A stretch of 64,000 nucleotides of DNA from Effrenium voratum (lineage: Eukaryota; Sar; Dinophyceae; Suessiales; Symbiodiniaceae): the NCBI GenBank assembly GCA_963377175.1, contig CAUJNA010003503.1, positions 186,001 through 250,000 on the forward strand, given 5' to 3'. The translations under genes and the position numbers were made by a program. This document shows, piece by piece, positions 1 through 11,780 of this stretch (position 1 is the first letter of the stretch; each line of letters opens with the position of its first letter). The notes under the pieces were generated by a model. The model was given only the letters and a program-made list of their open reading frames with translations, ran no database searches and was not told the origin of the DNA.

Positions 1-361
1 GCCCCGCCGGATTGGAACTCTGATGACGAGCCACCGGAGGACCGGAAGGGGGATGAAAATTGCTGCAGCCGAGATGGAGCTGTGCCTCGGCAAGTTGAGC
101 TGAAAATGCTGCATTCGCTGCTTGCGTCATGTCTTTTTTTTGGCGCCATGATGACCTAGGTAAGAAAAGTCATCCAGAAGGTTGGGAAGGGGCTGGAGCG
201 ACCTGGTCAAAACGACATTGTCACGCTTCGCTTCTCCACCCTTCAGCTGGACGGCTCTTCTGAAAGACCCAGCTTTGACGGCACAGTGGAGATGCTCAGC
301 TGTTCTTGTGCTTTCATTGCCGCTATACATACCGTGACTCTGCAAAATGATACGTTTCCAG

Positions 362-2428
362 CTTTGATGCACAAAAGGGGAAGTTGTATTTAGACGGCAA
401 GGTGGAACCTGCACTCGTATCAAACACGTCGCCGCGAGATCAGGATGGGTGAAGGAAGATTACCCCTCGCAGTGGAGTTTGCTCTGAAGAACATGCGCGT
501 GGGTGAGGCCTGTACTGGCGGTGCTGCGTGTTTTGGCGCACGCTAGCTGCTTGCTTCTTTCGTATGACATCGGACGAGTTGGCAGGCTTCAGAGGTGCGT
601 GCGCCTGCCGCCTACGCTGCCTTTGTGTCCCCCTTGTGTGGCCGCAGCTTGCGCACGCAGCCCGGGGTGCTGCCAAAGACGGGCAAGGCGCATCACTACT
701 GGTAGAATCATGGGCATGTTTCTTTCGTCTTGCTTATCGTGAGGGGTTGTCGGAACAATCCTTTGCCAGCCACAAATTGAGTCACATTCCCCTCTTAGAA
801 CAAGCAAAGGGATCACCTTCAGCCTGCGGTTTTCAGAGGATTGATGGCCCTTGTGTCAAACCTAACACGGGGAACCATTTGTCGGAAGGTTTTGAAAGGG
901 AAGCCAACAAGAAGCTGCCTCAAATGGCAGACCTTCGAAGAAATCCCGAGTGCTTGTTTCTCGAAGCAACATTTTGCCCCCCACAGCTTCTCAATGCTGT
1001 TTCTGCCGGATTTTGCATCTTTTTGGCCAACTTTCCATGCGCAAGCGCTTGCATTCACCAGCGCCATCTTTGTGGAAACTGAGAAACTGTCCCAAGCTTG
1101 CTAGAGCCAGGAGCTTCTGAGGAGTCAAGCTCGTGAACGCATGAAGATACCTCCAAACAGCTTTTCCTGGGGTTCTCTTGTACAATTTCTTATTTGGCTG
1201 TGGGTCAAAACCAGTGGTACCATTTTGGGGTAGGTGCAGGGGGTACGGGATTTTGACCCATGGCCATCTTGACCTGTATTCAATATTTCGTTTGGTGCAG
1301 GTGAAGAGGCGGCACCGCTTCTTGCCGGCAGCCCCACGAGAGCTCACTGTGCAGGCAAAGAAGGACTGACTGCTTTTCTGGGACGAAAACGTTTGAGCTG
1401 TTGATGTGGGCCCTTTTGGATGGTTTTTCAAGGGAAACTGGGGGTGCACCTTCTCTCAACCCTTGCACACCCCAAGAATATGGTAACGTGTCAAAAGCAG
1501 AAAGGGCAACGGATTCGTTTTGGTTTGCACATCGATCGCAAAATCATCTTATTTGATCACTCTCGCCAGCTTTGACCTTTTCTGCCTTTGGAATAAAGCA
1601 AGTTGAATTCGCCCTGCCAACGAGTCGGACATTGGAAATTGGGATGGATGATATCACATGGATTCGATTTGAGGATGCGGTGCCATTCCTTGTCCAGCAT
1701 TTGCGCAGCTTGCACTGTTGAATCTGCCGCAAACCATACAGCGCTTAGCGTTGGGCCAGGCTTGCAAGGCATTCGACATTCCATACTTAGAATGAGCCAT
1801 GCCCCACCCTCCCCCATGCCCCACCCTCCCCATGCCCCACCCACCAAGGTTCCACCCCCCCCCCCCCCCGCCAAAGAAAAAAAAGGAAGGAAAAAACACA
1901 CCCTTGCCGGCCCAAAAATAAAATAACATGACAACAAACACACACACACACACAGAGAGACTCACGTGCAGGACCTCACAGCCCACCAGGTGGCCCAAGC
2001 AGCAGCTCAGGCCACGCCAGCGGAGGCAGAGGCGGAGGGCGCCAAGTCGGCCTCGCCGCCGATGTTCAAAGCCCGGGTGGAGCTGCTGGGGTTGGAGACC
2101 GTTCTGGCACTCACGGAGGACTCGCTGGGCTTGCATTTGAAAAGAAGGAACATGGAAAAGTAGAGGCCCCTTTTTGGTACCACTGATGGTTGGGCCAATT
2201 GGGCTGATGTGGCAGGGTTCACTATTGGGGCGCGTAACCTTTGACACCCCTGCGAGCTGCATGAAAAAAACACTTGTGGAGGATGATGTTGACCTTTACA
2301 CAAGTACAGACAGTACAGTTTCATTCCACACATTGTGCATGACGTGGCCCAGCTCACAGAGGACCGCTCCGTCACCAAGCGGAGACCTAGATGCAGTGGG
2401 GAAGGGGGCAGACAGATGGTGGCGCTTT
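362..2428 (+). CDS. FKBP-type peptidyl-prolyl isomerase pieces (partial, multi-exon)
   Basis: Three + strand segments read like repeated FKBP domains (prolyl cis-trans isomerase, often a chaperone partner). The first (362-506) follows an AG acceptor and carries LDGKVEP, matching the family's DGTVFDSS position. It then has GEGRLPLAVEFALKNMRVGE, matching 'GEG...gle.alk.MkkGE', and ends at a GC donor at 507. The second (1972-2128) is Ala/Glu-rich and then reads RVELLGLETVLALTED, like the strand and linker between FKBP domains. The third (about 2344-2428) has DVAQLTEDRSVTKR followed by SGEG, the 'vtkdg.v.Kk.l..GeG' start of a further domain. Within the first segment the frame changes by one base near 444-450, with no room for an intron, so this copy may be damaged or the base call wrong. 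No TPR region is joined to it here. The family call is moderate; exon joins after the first are not established. Confidence 0.42.
1201..1260. repeat. TIR element family A, short copy
   Basis: Begins TGGGTCAAAACC and ends GGATTTTGACCCA, which are inverted copies of each other. The core contains GGTACCATTTTGGGGTAGGTG. Longer copies of the same family lie at 11673-11780, 43068-43170 and 47196-47302. This copy lacks the middle part and lies in a presumed intron of the FKBP-like gene. Confidence 0.7.
1795..1955. repeat. C-rich and CA simple sequence
   Basis: Tandem CCCCACCCTCCC/CATGCCCCACC units, a C14-like run near 1854-1870, A-rich sequence and a short (CA)n tract. This is intron-type low complexity just upstream of the exon at 1972. 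The minus-strand glycine-rich frame across it is a product of the repeat. Confidence 0.7.
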
Positions 2429-4246
2429 CTGAAGCCCCGACCTTTGAATAGCAAGAGTAGCCAGCGCTGGCCCCTTTCTATCGTCAAGCGATGGAGGATG
2501 CGAATGCACGGTAGGTCACGCTGTTGGTTTGGGCTAGACGCATGTTTGAGACATTTTGTGACTTTCATTTAGCCAAAGGGGCTTCAAGTGTTTGAATTTA
2601 TCATTTAAAGTGTGCGATGCCTCGCATTGTATGGTGTGCGATTGCTTCCTGTTGACCATTATGCCCTTCACGCAGCTCCCACAGTCCAATAAGCTACTGA
2701 AAGGGGTCCACAAAACATGTTGCCCCCTGTACACAGTGGAGTGTCCCAGGTCCCTTCTTTTTCGAAGCACCGCACAAGGATCCTCAGTGCCGGGTCCTCC
2801 CGCAGGCAGTGCGGGCGCCGAGTCTTGCGCTGCGTGGCTTACGCAGCTTTAGCATGTGACATGGCCGCCTGTGAAACACTATGGCATTCCGGAGAACAAC
2901 TACGTTTGTTTGGGTCCGTGCCAGCTTTGGGAGTAAACCAAACATGGGCCTGAAAGTCGCACTTGGGTCTGCTTTAATGTTCCCCCCTTTCCAAGACAGC
3001 GGAACCAGTCCCCCCTCTTTAGTTCGACTTCGACTTGCCAATACTAAATTTAGTATTGCCAATACTAAATTTAGTATTGCCAATTCCAAACTTAGCATTG
3101 CCAAGATTTGCTCTCCGATTCCCAGTACCTGATCCAGTATTGCCAAATCAAGTTTAGTATTGCCAAGACTTACTCTCAGATTCCCAATACTTGATTTGGT
3201 ATGGCCAATTCCATATTGGCATTGCCAAGACTTACTCTCAGATTCCCAGTACTTAATTTAGTATTGCAAATTCTAAGTTAGTGTCGCCCAGCCTTGCTCT
3301 CAGATTCCGATCCCCAAAGCAGTCTCACATTAAAGCGACCCCCAAAACAGTGACATTAGAGCGGATCGGGCCCTCTTGTGGGCACCGCCCTCTGTGTGAC
3401 TCTTTGCCCTTACTTGTTGTAAAGAGGTTATCTTAAATTTGATGGTTTGGGGACCGCTTCAAAAAATATGTCCTAATGCTTGCCCAGACTTGTTGGCCTT
3501 TTTTTGGCCCGACTTTTCTTTGGCCCATCTTGTTTGGCCCGTTTTGTTTTTGGCAAAACAACGTTCTGTTAAAGCCACGCCCGAAACAGGCACGGGGTTC
3601 TGAATTAGGAAAGTAACTTTCTATTAAAGCGTACCCAATTAAACAAGCCAACATTACCCGATATGACCACTTTGACACATTCGTATTCCGCACAAGCCTC
3701 GGCTTGACGACTTCCCCTATAATGACTTCATGCAGGATGGCCCTCCAGTAAATGCCGCTTCCAACGCACGGCCGCTTTGCAGCTCTGAATGCAACACACG
3801 CAGCATCAAGGATCATGTGCCAGGCCATGGCTTGTGGTACTCGCTTTGAGGCCACGCAAGGGAGATGCATGACTCTCAGCCGGTGTTTTGCTAGTGGAGC
3901 CGTGGAGCCTTTGGCAAGCAACTTGGGTTTCAACCGCGGCCTGTGAAGCTGACCTTGGGAACTTTTTGCTTGTGTTTCATACATGCCTGAGATGGTGACT
4001 TTCGCCTACAGCAGAAGAGAAGATGGAACATGCAGGACGTTCTGCAGAGGAAGTTGATGTTCTCGTGTTTGAGAGCAAGGTTCAATTCGGAATCTAGTGG
4101 CAATCGCTTCTGGATATGGTTCGTGGCAGCCATCAACAAATTCAGTAGTTGCCTTTATTTTCAGACAAGGAACACATATTCTGAAAGGATCAAACCATAT
4201 ATGGAACTGTTTAGTACAATCACAACACCTCAAGAGAGGCACTTCC
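2429..4246. other. No gene resolved; contains AT-palindrome repeat
   Basis: No exon with family resemblance was found here. The 3020-3310 part is a degenerate tandem repeat (separate entry). The stretch 4030-4090 has a short frame ending VFESKVQFGI that could be a small exon but has no support. Confidence 0.4.
3025..3310. repeat. Degenerate tandem repeat with perfect 18-bp palindrome
   Basis: The motif AATACTAAATTTAGTATT, its own reverse complement, occurs twice in tandem near 3040-3080. Diverged versions of 'tTGCCAAGACTTACTCTCAGATTCCCAGTACTT' then recur about every 70 bp up to 3310. Each unit keeps a GTATTGCCAA core. It is probably a decayed satellite rather than coding. Confidence 0.7.
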
Positions 4247-4409
4247 GTAGACTTGGACTTGCTAGACGACGCAAGAAGAACCGTCGACTGTCAAGCAGTT
4301 TGGGAAGCTGCCTCGATTGCTGCGAGGAGCCAGGAGAAGAGGACGCTCACCTTGGGCGAGGAGTGGAAGTTGGACACGGTCGGAAACAAGCAACGGGCCG
4401 CATTAGTTG
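4247..4409 (+). CDS. Orphan exon, unknown protein
   Basis: Open frame reading LDLLDDARRTVDCQAVWEAA then RSQEKRTLTLGEEWKLDTVG. It has balanced, protein-like composition and ends at a perfect GTAAGT donor at 4410. An AG lies immediately before 4247. No family is recognised. It could belong to the FKBP-like gene upstream or to another gene. The neighbouring (GGCACCTGGG)n stretch near 4685-4712 is a short tandem repeat and not part of it. Confidence 0.35.
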
Positions 4410-7135
4410 TAAGTCTATGGCACACTTGTGGAGCACACAGGCATCTCACCCCAAAGAGTTGTGAAAAGGGTGGGCTCCCAAATATGAGGCAATGCTAGGA
4501 GGGAGCGTTTTGCATGGCCGTGTTGCTATCGGGACTAGAGCTGCCCAGCTTAGCCCCCTTTGTCGCCGGATGGCGCTTGCCACACGGCGCGCATGCCATC
4601 GGAAGGATGTGCTGCCCTTTAAGGGCCTCTACAACGTTCTGATGTCCATGAAGGCCAGCGAAGTGGGGCCCAGCGAAGTGGGCAGCACCTGGGGCACCTG
4701 GGGCACCTGGGGCCATCCCGGTGAAAGATCATCCCAGTGATCTTGGGATCTTGGGGTGGTTCTGGTATGTGTTGGTGGAAGACTTGATGCGGGTCCAAAG
4801 AGCCAGAGGAAGTTGGTCGGACATGCTTGGCAGTTGGTGGCCCATGTTGTTTGTCAGAGCAGCACGTGGGCAGGACCACGTTCAATGCTTAACAAAAAGT
4901 CTTTGAGTCTTTCATCCGACCACATTCAAGTTCATGTTGTGACAAGGCGAGGCCGCAGTTCATTCAGGTTGAGCAGCTTCCCGCTATCAAAAAAAGCTGC
5001 TTGGTTCAAAGGCATAGTTGTCACATCTTGTCATATTTCTGAATCAGCCCTGAGACTTCCAAGCCTGGCCTCCCAGACTGAAAGGGAATGAGGCCTGCAT
5101 GCAAAGCTTATGCATCTCGCCTTACGCTTCATGGTGGCTCCTTGCATCCCAGTCGTCACGTTTCTCCTCAGCTGATGCCAAGCTTGCCAGGAGGGCGAGC
5201 GGTCCCTTGTGCCAGCCCGCCAAGCTTACAGGGAGCGAGAGGGGCAGAGGTCTTCTCGGATGTAACATCTACAGACAAAGGCAGTTCGGAATAGACGCGG
5301 GCAGGCACTGAATCAATATCAAATATATGTCAATGGCCAAATGCCCACCGACTTGCCACAGGTCGTTCTCAACAGATCTCATTGCATGTTCCAGGCACTT
5401 GAGGTCGACAGCTGCAGGGGAGCCTGGCCAGGAGGTGCGGGACTCAAGACGCATTGTAACGTGGACAGCCCGATGGCTCAGCCTCTGTTTCTTTGACTTC
5501 CCACCAGCTGCTCGAGTCCTGGCTTTGTCAAAGGAGGGCATGAAGATGTAACACGCTTCCGCTCTTGAGTCAACGCCAAGATTCCGAGGGACGTGACTGG
5601 ATGGGTCGCTTTTGGTTGCTCGTGGAAGACTGACCGATGTCTGCTCTTGACCTCGCGTTTGATAGTGAATGGCATCTCTGTCTCTACTGTATTTGCTCCC
5701 CAGGGCTTCTTGAGTTCACTTTCATTTGGATCTGCAAGAGCTTGAGCTCGTATCAGGTCGTTTTCGCAGGACATCTATGGGAAAGGCTTTTTTGCGAAGA
5801 GGCGACGTCGCATGTTCAGGTCCTCAAAGCGGCCAAAAGCGTAGCCCGCTTCGCCTGCACTGGCTTCTCACTTTCTTCCCGCACTTCAAGATTGGACCCA
5901 CACCAGGGATCCTGGTTTGGTAAGCTTACTTGGGGGGCAAACGGCGCACAAAGGCGCTACGGCACCATGGCGCAGCACAACGGCGCAACAGCAGAGCAAC
6001 AGCGCAGCGGGGCAAAGGGGCAAAGGCAGCAGCGCCACAGCGAGCAGAGCAGCGGCGCAACAGCGCAAAGCAGTTTAGCGACACAGATTGAGAACACCCT
6101 GAAGGCTTTCGTAGCTCTTCACTCCAATTATCTCCAAGTGGCCGCTTCGGCGGATTTCCCCTTTTGCGCCTCTCTCCGATGATATTTTCCTGCATGGAAG
6201 GCAGCTGGCCGTGTTTTCACATGGACTGGTGTATTGTCCGGCCAAAAACAAATGGGCTTGTGGTTTTGAAGGGCATCCTTCTCATGGTAATACCGGGAGC
6301 CAACAGGAAAACCACATTTTTGGGAGTCCCGCTACTTTGACACATGCCCGAACGGATCAGGCCGTGTTAGCTCTCAGCTCCTGTTGCTCTTGCATACCAT
6401 CTTTGCGCGGCAGTGTCCAACCTTGGGCCGCAGGTGGAGCCACAACCGCGGGCCCGGCCCTTTTGCGAGCCGTGGACTCTATGTGCGGAATTCGGCAGTG
6501 GTAAGACCTTGTAATGTATGATGACATAGCCTGGTGTCGCTTGGAACGTGCTGTGCGGAATGATGTGGAATATGCGCATCATCGAAAGACATATTATGAG
6601 CCGGAGGATCAGAATCCTGAATCTATCTGGAGAAATGGCTTAGGCATCACTGACATTACGCGCACTATGAAGGGTGTGCATGCGATTGAATCACGGATCT
6701 TGGCCTTGTATTGAAAGCTACGGCTGGGACTGACCTGATTTTGTTTCCCTTCATGCCAGGGTCGACTTGGCAGGCATCTCAGAGTCCCAGCATAGAAGCG
6801 GCGGCATTCACTGGACTGCACTTCCAGTTTGCTTCATTTTTTCCCGCAGCTGTGAAGTGAAGGTGCATCCCGAATGGCCACACACTTTGAGCTTGGTCTC
6901 AGGAAGTCACATTGCTTCGCTGGCGCAGACGGGACCACCTCCCCGTTGGAGAGGCACTTGGCCTTGACAGTAGCGCGATGTGCACCGGCAGGGCCAGTAA
7001 GAGCAGTGCTAGCATGTTTCCGATACGAACAGTTGGATGCGAGCGGCGCTGTCAGGGGTGTGAATGCGACTCATGAGTTTTGCTTGTCGCCTAAGAGACG
7101 CTTGTTTCTGAAGCCAAGTTGGTTCGAGATTAGCC
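4410..7135. other. No gene resolved
   Basis: Several short open frames occur, for example LPFKGLYNVLMSMKASEV near 4613-4665 and a charged frame at 6514-6714. None has a family match or two supporting splice sites. A CAG/GCGCAAC-rich low-complexity patch lies at 5940-6075. I see no RNA gene. Confidence 0.4.
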
Positions 7136-10100
7136 ATGTGGAGAGATTTCTTCTGTGACAACGAATGGCTTGTCTGGTCATGGGCCGGAATCATTGTCAT
7201 CTCAGCTGGATCTTGGTATCAAGTTCACTTGGACGTGCGGGTGAACGCCTGGTTTGGTGATTTCTACGACTTACTGCAGAAAGCCTTGTCCAAGGACAAG
7301 GACACACATGTCACAAGACAGGAGCTCTATGGCTACATCTTCACCTTCTCGGAAATCGCAGCGATCTATATTCTGGTGGAAGGGGTTCACAAACAGACAT
7401 TCCCCTCAGTCGATATCAATGGTGCACGTCTTCAACCTCTGCGAAGTAGATAAATCATGGATGTTCAGTTGTCATGAGATATCGAATGTGTTCAGCATTC
7501 TTGAACAGCTATGAGCCTTTGGTCTGGCCGGCGGCCTTTGACAATTTTGTATGGAACGACAAGTCCAAACCATCAGGGACTAGAATGCATGTTCCTCTTC
7601 AGAAGCATGGCTTGGAAATCGCCGAGCTCAAGACCTAGTTTCAAAGCCTGAGAGTTTCTGGGAAGCAATGGACTTCCGCGCTTAGAGCAGTCGACGCTTC
7701 CTCTCCTTAAATGGATGTCTTAAAGTCTTATTTTAGGATGTTTTCCTTTTTTTTTTGGCTTCTTGGCTTCTTGGCTTCTTGGCTTTTCGGCTTCTTGGCT
7801 TTTTGGCTTCTCGGCTTCTGGGATTTTCGGCTTTTGTTGGTTTATGCGGCTTTTGGTGGCTTTTTGGCTTTGGCTTTTCGCATCCTCTGCTTTCACAGTT
7901 CCTCTCTGGGCTTTTTGGCTTTTGCACCCTTTCATTGGTTTTTGGATTTGGCTTCCCGCATCAGCAGCATCACCAGTTCCTCCCTATTTGAATCATCACT
8001 TCTTCGAACATCATGGGGAGGAAAGCCCGCCCCCCCCAACCCACCCGCTACTGTTTAGATTGTTTGCAGAGTAATTACACCCCTATTTGAATCAACACTT
8101 CTTCAAACATCATGGGGGGGGCTGCCGCCCCCCCCAACCCCCCCGGGGTGCAATTCAATCTCTGCAAAAAGTCTAAAAAGTAGCGGGGGGTTTGGGGGGG
8201 GGGGGGGGCGGCAGCCCCCCCCATGATGTTCGAAGAATTGATGATTCAACTAGGGGTGCAATTCAATCTCTGTAGAAAATCTAAAACGTAGCGGGGGGGT
8301 TGGGGGGGGCGGCAGCCCCCCTCATGATGTCGGAAAAAGTGATGATTTAAGTAGGGGTGCAATGATTCAAGAAAGGGTGCGATGGAATTTGAAAGGCAGC
8401 GGGAGGGTTGGCGGGGGTGGCTTCCCCTATGATGTTCGAAGAAGTGCATACATACAGACATACATGGATTGAACAGATTACCTAGAATGTCGTATTTTGC
8501 AGCATTTTCTTGCGAAATTGGACGCTCGAAAAAAGTGATGATTCAAATAGGGGTGCAATTCAATGTCTGGCGAACATCCCAAATAAATCCGCACCCTAAT
8601 GTCGCGCCCCCTCCACCTGGCTGGTTTGTGCTTGGAACTTTAGCCCGTTTCCTTAAGACATCATCCAACAAGGGAGACATACCCCCAGTCCCCCCCTTCC
8701 AGGTCCCACATGCTCAAGCGAGTGTGCCGCATTGCTTGACAGGTGGCGGTGTTTCTGTCGTTTTTCACGAAGCATTGGACGTTCCGCTGGCGAAATGCCA
8801 TGAACGACTACTACCTGAAGCACTGGACTCGACTGCGGCACATTGAGGGCGCCAGTCAGAGGGTGCAAGAGGACACTCGCCGCTTCTCGGCGAGTGGCAT
8901 GCTGGCGGGCATATTTTGTACGGTGCATATAAAGCTTGCAGATCTCCTTGCAGATTTGGATACCAAGACTCAATCAGGTTGGTTGTTCTGCCCGGCGCCT
9001 GTTAGAGGTCAAAGGCGCTATAGAACAGCCAGTGGAAGTCGCGTAGCCGAGGCTTTGCCATTATGGTGGAGGACATTGGTGCTACCTTTCTGCAGTCCGT
9101 GCTGACCCTTGTGGCGTTTCTGCCGATCCTTCTGCAGCTGTCGGAGCAGGCCACTGGACTCCGCAAATCCCAAGGTTCCTAGTGCAACCTTTGTTTCAGA
9201 ATTGAGATGGCCACTAAATTATCATAGGGAACCACCTCAAAAGTGATGGGTGGGCATGAATCCCCACCTAAATGATGGTCTCCGTGGAACATTTTAGGTT
9301 CAGGTTTTGACTGCAGGTGAAGGAGCTGCCTTTCTTTGGGGAGGTGCCGCACGCTCTGGTGATCCTCACACTCCTCTGGGCGCTCTTTGGCACGGTGGGC
9401 CTGGCCCTCGTGGGCATGCGCCTGCCGGGATTGGAGCGCCTCTGCCGGATGGGTTCGGGCGAACGAAGCGCGACTTGGGTTGACACGCCGTGACGACTCG
9501 CTGGGACTCTCTAAGCCACTTTCAAACAACGTGTCCAGCTGGGCAACGGCAATCAAATCGTGCTCCAGACCTAGAACCTCATTCAGGTTCATTTACTTCT
9601 TGTTCACCCCTTATTTGGGGTTTACCCACTTTGAAAGCATGGTCTGTCTAGGGGTCAGGCAGTGAATGCTGCAAAGCAAGTCTTGAGCGTGGCTCATGTT
9701 GTGTTAACAGGCAGATAACCGTTCACCCCGAAACCGTGACTGGAAAGCTGACGTTTGCTTTAGAAAGGGTTCAGATTGATTCAGTCTTCGGTTGGAGGTG
9801 TTGGCTTCTGAATTCGCGTTTAGCAGAATGGCCAAACTTGGAGCACGAGCTGTAGCCCTAACAAGTCAGCCCTCCAGATTTGAGACGCATCCAACTTGAA
9901 GATTTGAGTTTCATAGATCACTCCAAATTCAATGAAATTCCTTGAATTGGTGACGCCTCCAATAGAGTTTCATAATGTGATCAAGCCTCTCTGCACTGGG
10001 CCGAAATCGCAGACGAGGTTCCAGAATCAGCTTGTGGAAGCAGCTTTCCGCAAGGAGCTTGTCTATGGGGAGGATCAAGCAGAGCGTGCAGGGCCGGATG

Positions 10101-10632
10101 TGGTGAAAGAGCTCTTCCAAGCGGTCCGTGATAGCTATTTCCGGCTCTACCTCAACTTCATGTACTTTGATGTAGCTAAGTATTCCTACTTGCAGTTTGG
10201 CGTCGTGGTTCCCTACATTGCACTGGTTCCCTGTATTTCCAAAGGCGGCATCACTCTGGGATCTATGCAAAGGCTCGTCAGTGCTTTCAACAGCGTTGAG
10301 CGATCCTTCCAGTTTTTGGTGCGCAACTGGACAGAGCCCCTTGCCTTGAAGACAGAGGCATTCGTCCATCTACATGTCGCCCGAAATTCGTGCTCAACGG
10401 TTCTGGCCAGTCTGCGACAGTCCCATTTACCCCGAGTTGAGGATTCCTTTCAACCATTTAGATACGGACAGCCGTTGTAAGGCTCCTCGTCGGAAATAAT
10501 ACCATGTCCCAAGATATGACCATGGCATGTTTCAAGCCAGCACTTAGCCACAGCGAAGCGTTTATGAGGGGCAGATCCGAGGATTGTGGAGCTCGCTTCC
10601 GTCACCCGGCAAATGGTGCGGGCGTTGCAGGG
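7136..10632 (+). CDS. SbmA/BacA-family peptide transporter, six exons, C-terminus not found
   Basis: Homologue of the inner-membrane peptide-uptake proteins SbmA (Escherichia coli) and BacA (rhizobia), which resemble the membrane half of ABC transporters. Exons are 7136-7375, 8743-8881, 9052-9149, 9317-9435, 10018-10335 and 10582-10632. Reading frames join exactly across every junction, giving about 320 residues of the roughly 400 expected. Family motifs appear in order: [124 protein letters not shown]. Intron 1 has a GT donor; introns 2 to 5 have GC donors (8882, 9150, 9436, 10336), and every acceptor is followed by G. ATG 7136 is the first Met after an upstream stop; it fits the family start, but an upstream exon is possible. 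The last 50-60 residues are missing: after 10632 no next exon was identified. The cellular membrane is not predictable from what is visible. No ATPase domain is present, as in SbmA. Confidence 0.88.
7751..7965. repeat. GGCTTCTTGGCTTTTT simple tandem repeat
   Basis: Irregular tandem copies of a 9-18 bp GGCTTCTTGGCTTTT unit in the first intron of the transporter gene. The leucine/phenylalanine-rich open frames across it are products of the repeat. Confidence 0.8.
7985..8572. repeat. Cluster of ~100-bp G-run repeat in both orientations
   Basis: A unit of about 100 bp recurs at least five times. It contains GGGGTGCAATTCAATCTCTG, TCTAAAA.GTAGCGGGGGGG, a long G run, CGGCAGCCCCCCC, then CATGATGTTCGAAGAA and TGATGATTCAA. 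Copies at 7985-8145 run in the opposite direction to those at 8147-8450, giving a large fold-back; a fragment recurs at 8535-8572. The G runs could form quadruplexes. It lies inside the first intron of the transporter gene. Confidence 0.8.
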
Positions 10633-11512
10633 GCTTTGGCAACCCCGGATAATTCCCGGCGTTCAGAGATTCTGAGTGGGGTAGTGGGATCAGAAGCCGC
10701 TGTGCTGTTCACAAACGGTAGCTGGTTTTCCAATTTTCACTCGTTTTTATTGCTGAGTTGCGGCATTTGTTGGGCCAGCAGGTTCAGTTCCTTTCCAGCC
10801 AGAGTCGTATCACTTGTCATGCATTGGCACTAACGGTTGGATCATCGACAACTCGCGCGCCACTCATGAGCTCAGGTGTACAAACGGCTTCGCCAATTCG
10901 GCTCGCACATTCAGGCGGGCAACGACAAGATATTGTTCGACGTCCAAGATTAGATGGTTCCAGACAAAAATGAGTTAGATCAATATACCGCAGGCAAATG
11001 CCGCTGATAGGTAGGGAATTGACCAGTCATCAGCAAGAGCAACATGCCATGACAGCAGCGGTTGTATTGAAACGTAGGGGCTTGTTGGGTTGTCTCTTCG
11101 CTTGTGCAGGCTCTTGTAGGGAGCATTGGCAGGAGCAGGGTTCAAAGTTTGCGTAGCCTCTCTCACAATGGGCTTGGATATGTTTTGATCTTCATCAGAT
11201 TGCGCAGTCCCTCCTGATCCCTCCTGCATTTGAGCGGGCTTTGAAGGCGCGTGACCAATACCTAGGGGTTATCCAAAACTTGGACCCGCTATTTGTTCGA
11301 ATCAAGCATGGCAACAGCCCAGCGGCCAGCAACTGCTGCCTTGGAATCTGCTGTCAAATCTTTACGTACTGTGAGCTTTCATGCTCACACAGGCAAGGCA
11401 AACAAAGCCGCATACAATGCATTTGCCATCATTTGTCCGCGAAGACATGCGCGTAGGCACCTACAAAGTCACATGAGCTCGCGTAGCCCACCCTTTCGGC
11501 TCGGTTGCCCAG

Positions 11513-11567
11513 GATTCTTCCCTTCGAAGAAGAGCTTTTCCTTGGTCAAACAGGCAAGCATGTTGAG
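11513..11567 (+). CDS. Orphan exon, unknown protein
   Basis: Short frame reading ILPFEEELFLGQTGKHVE, bounded by CCCAG before and GTACGA after, so both splice sites fit. Composition is protein-like. No family is recognised. It lies about 0.1 kb upstream of a family A TIR element. Confidence 0.33.
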
Positions 11568-11672
11568 GTACGAAGACCCCAGCTTCACAAGCAATCTTGC
11601 GGAGGTTCCTACTTAGGTGTGCAAGTAGTGGCGGTAAAGCACCCCAGCAAAAGAACTCGGCTCATGTGGCTG

Positions 11673-11780
11673 TGGGTCAAAACCAATGGTACCATTTTCG
11701 GGTAGGTGCACCACCCATTTTAGTCTATGTTTGTGGGGATTGGGTGGGATGTTCACTGGGGGTACGGGATGTTTGACCCA
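11673..11780. repeat. TIR element family A
   Basis: Starts TGGGTCAAAACCAATGGTAC and ends GATGTTTGACCCA. It contains the shared core CCATTTT.GGGTAGGTGCA and GGGGATTGGG...GTTCACTGGG also found at 43068 and 47196. A non-coding, MITE-like inverted-repeat element of 108 bp. Confidence 0.75.
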
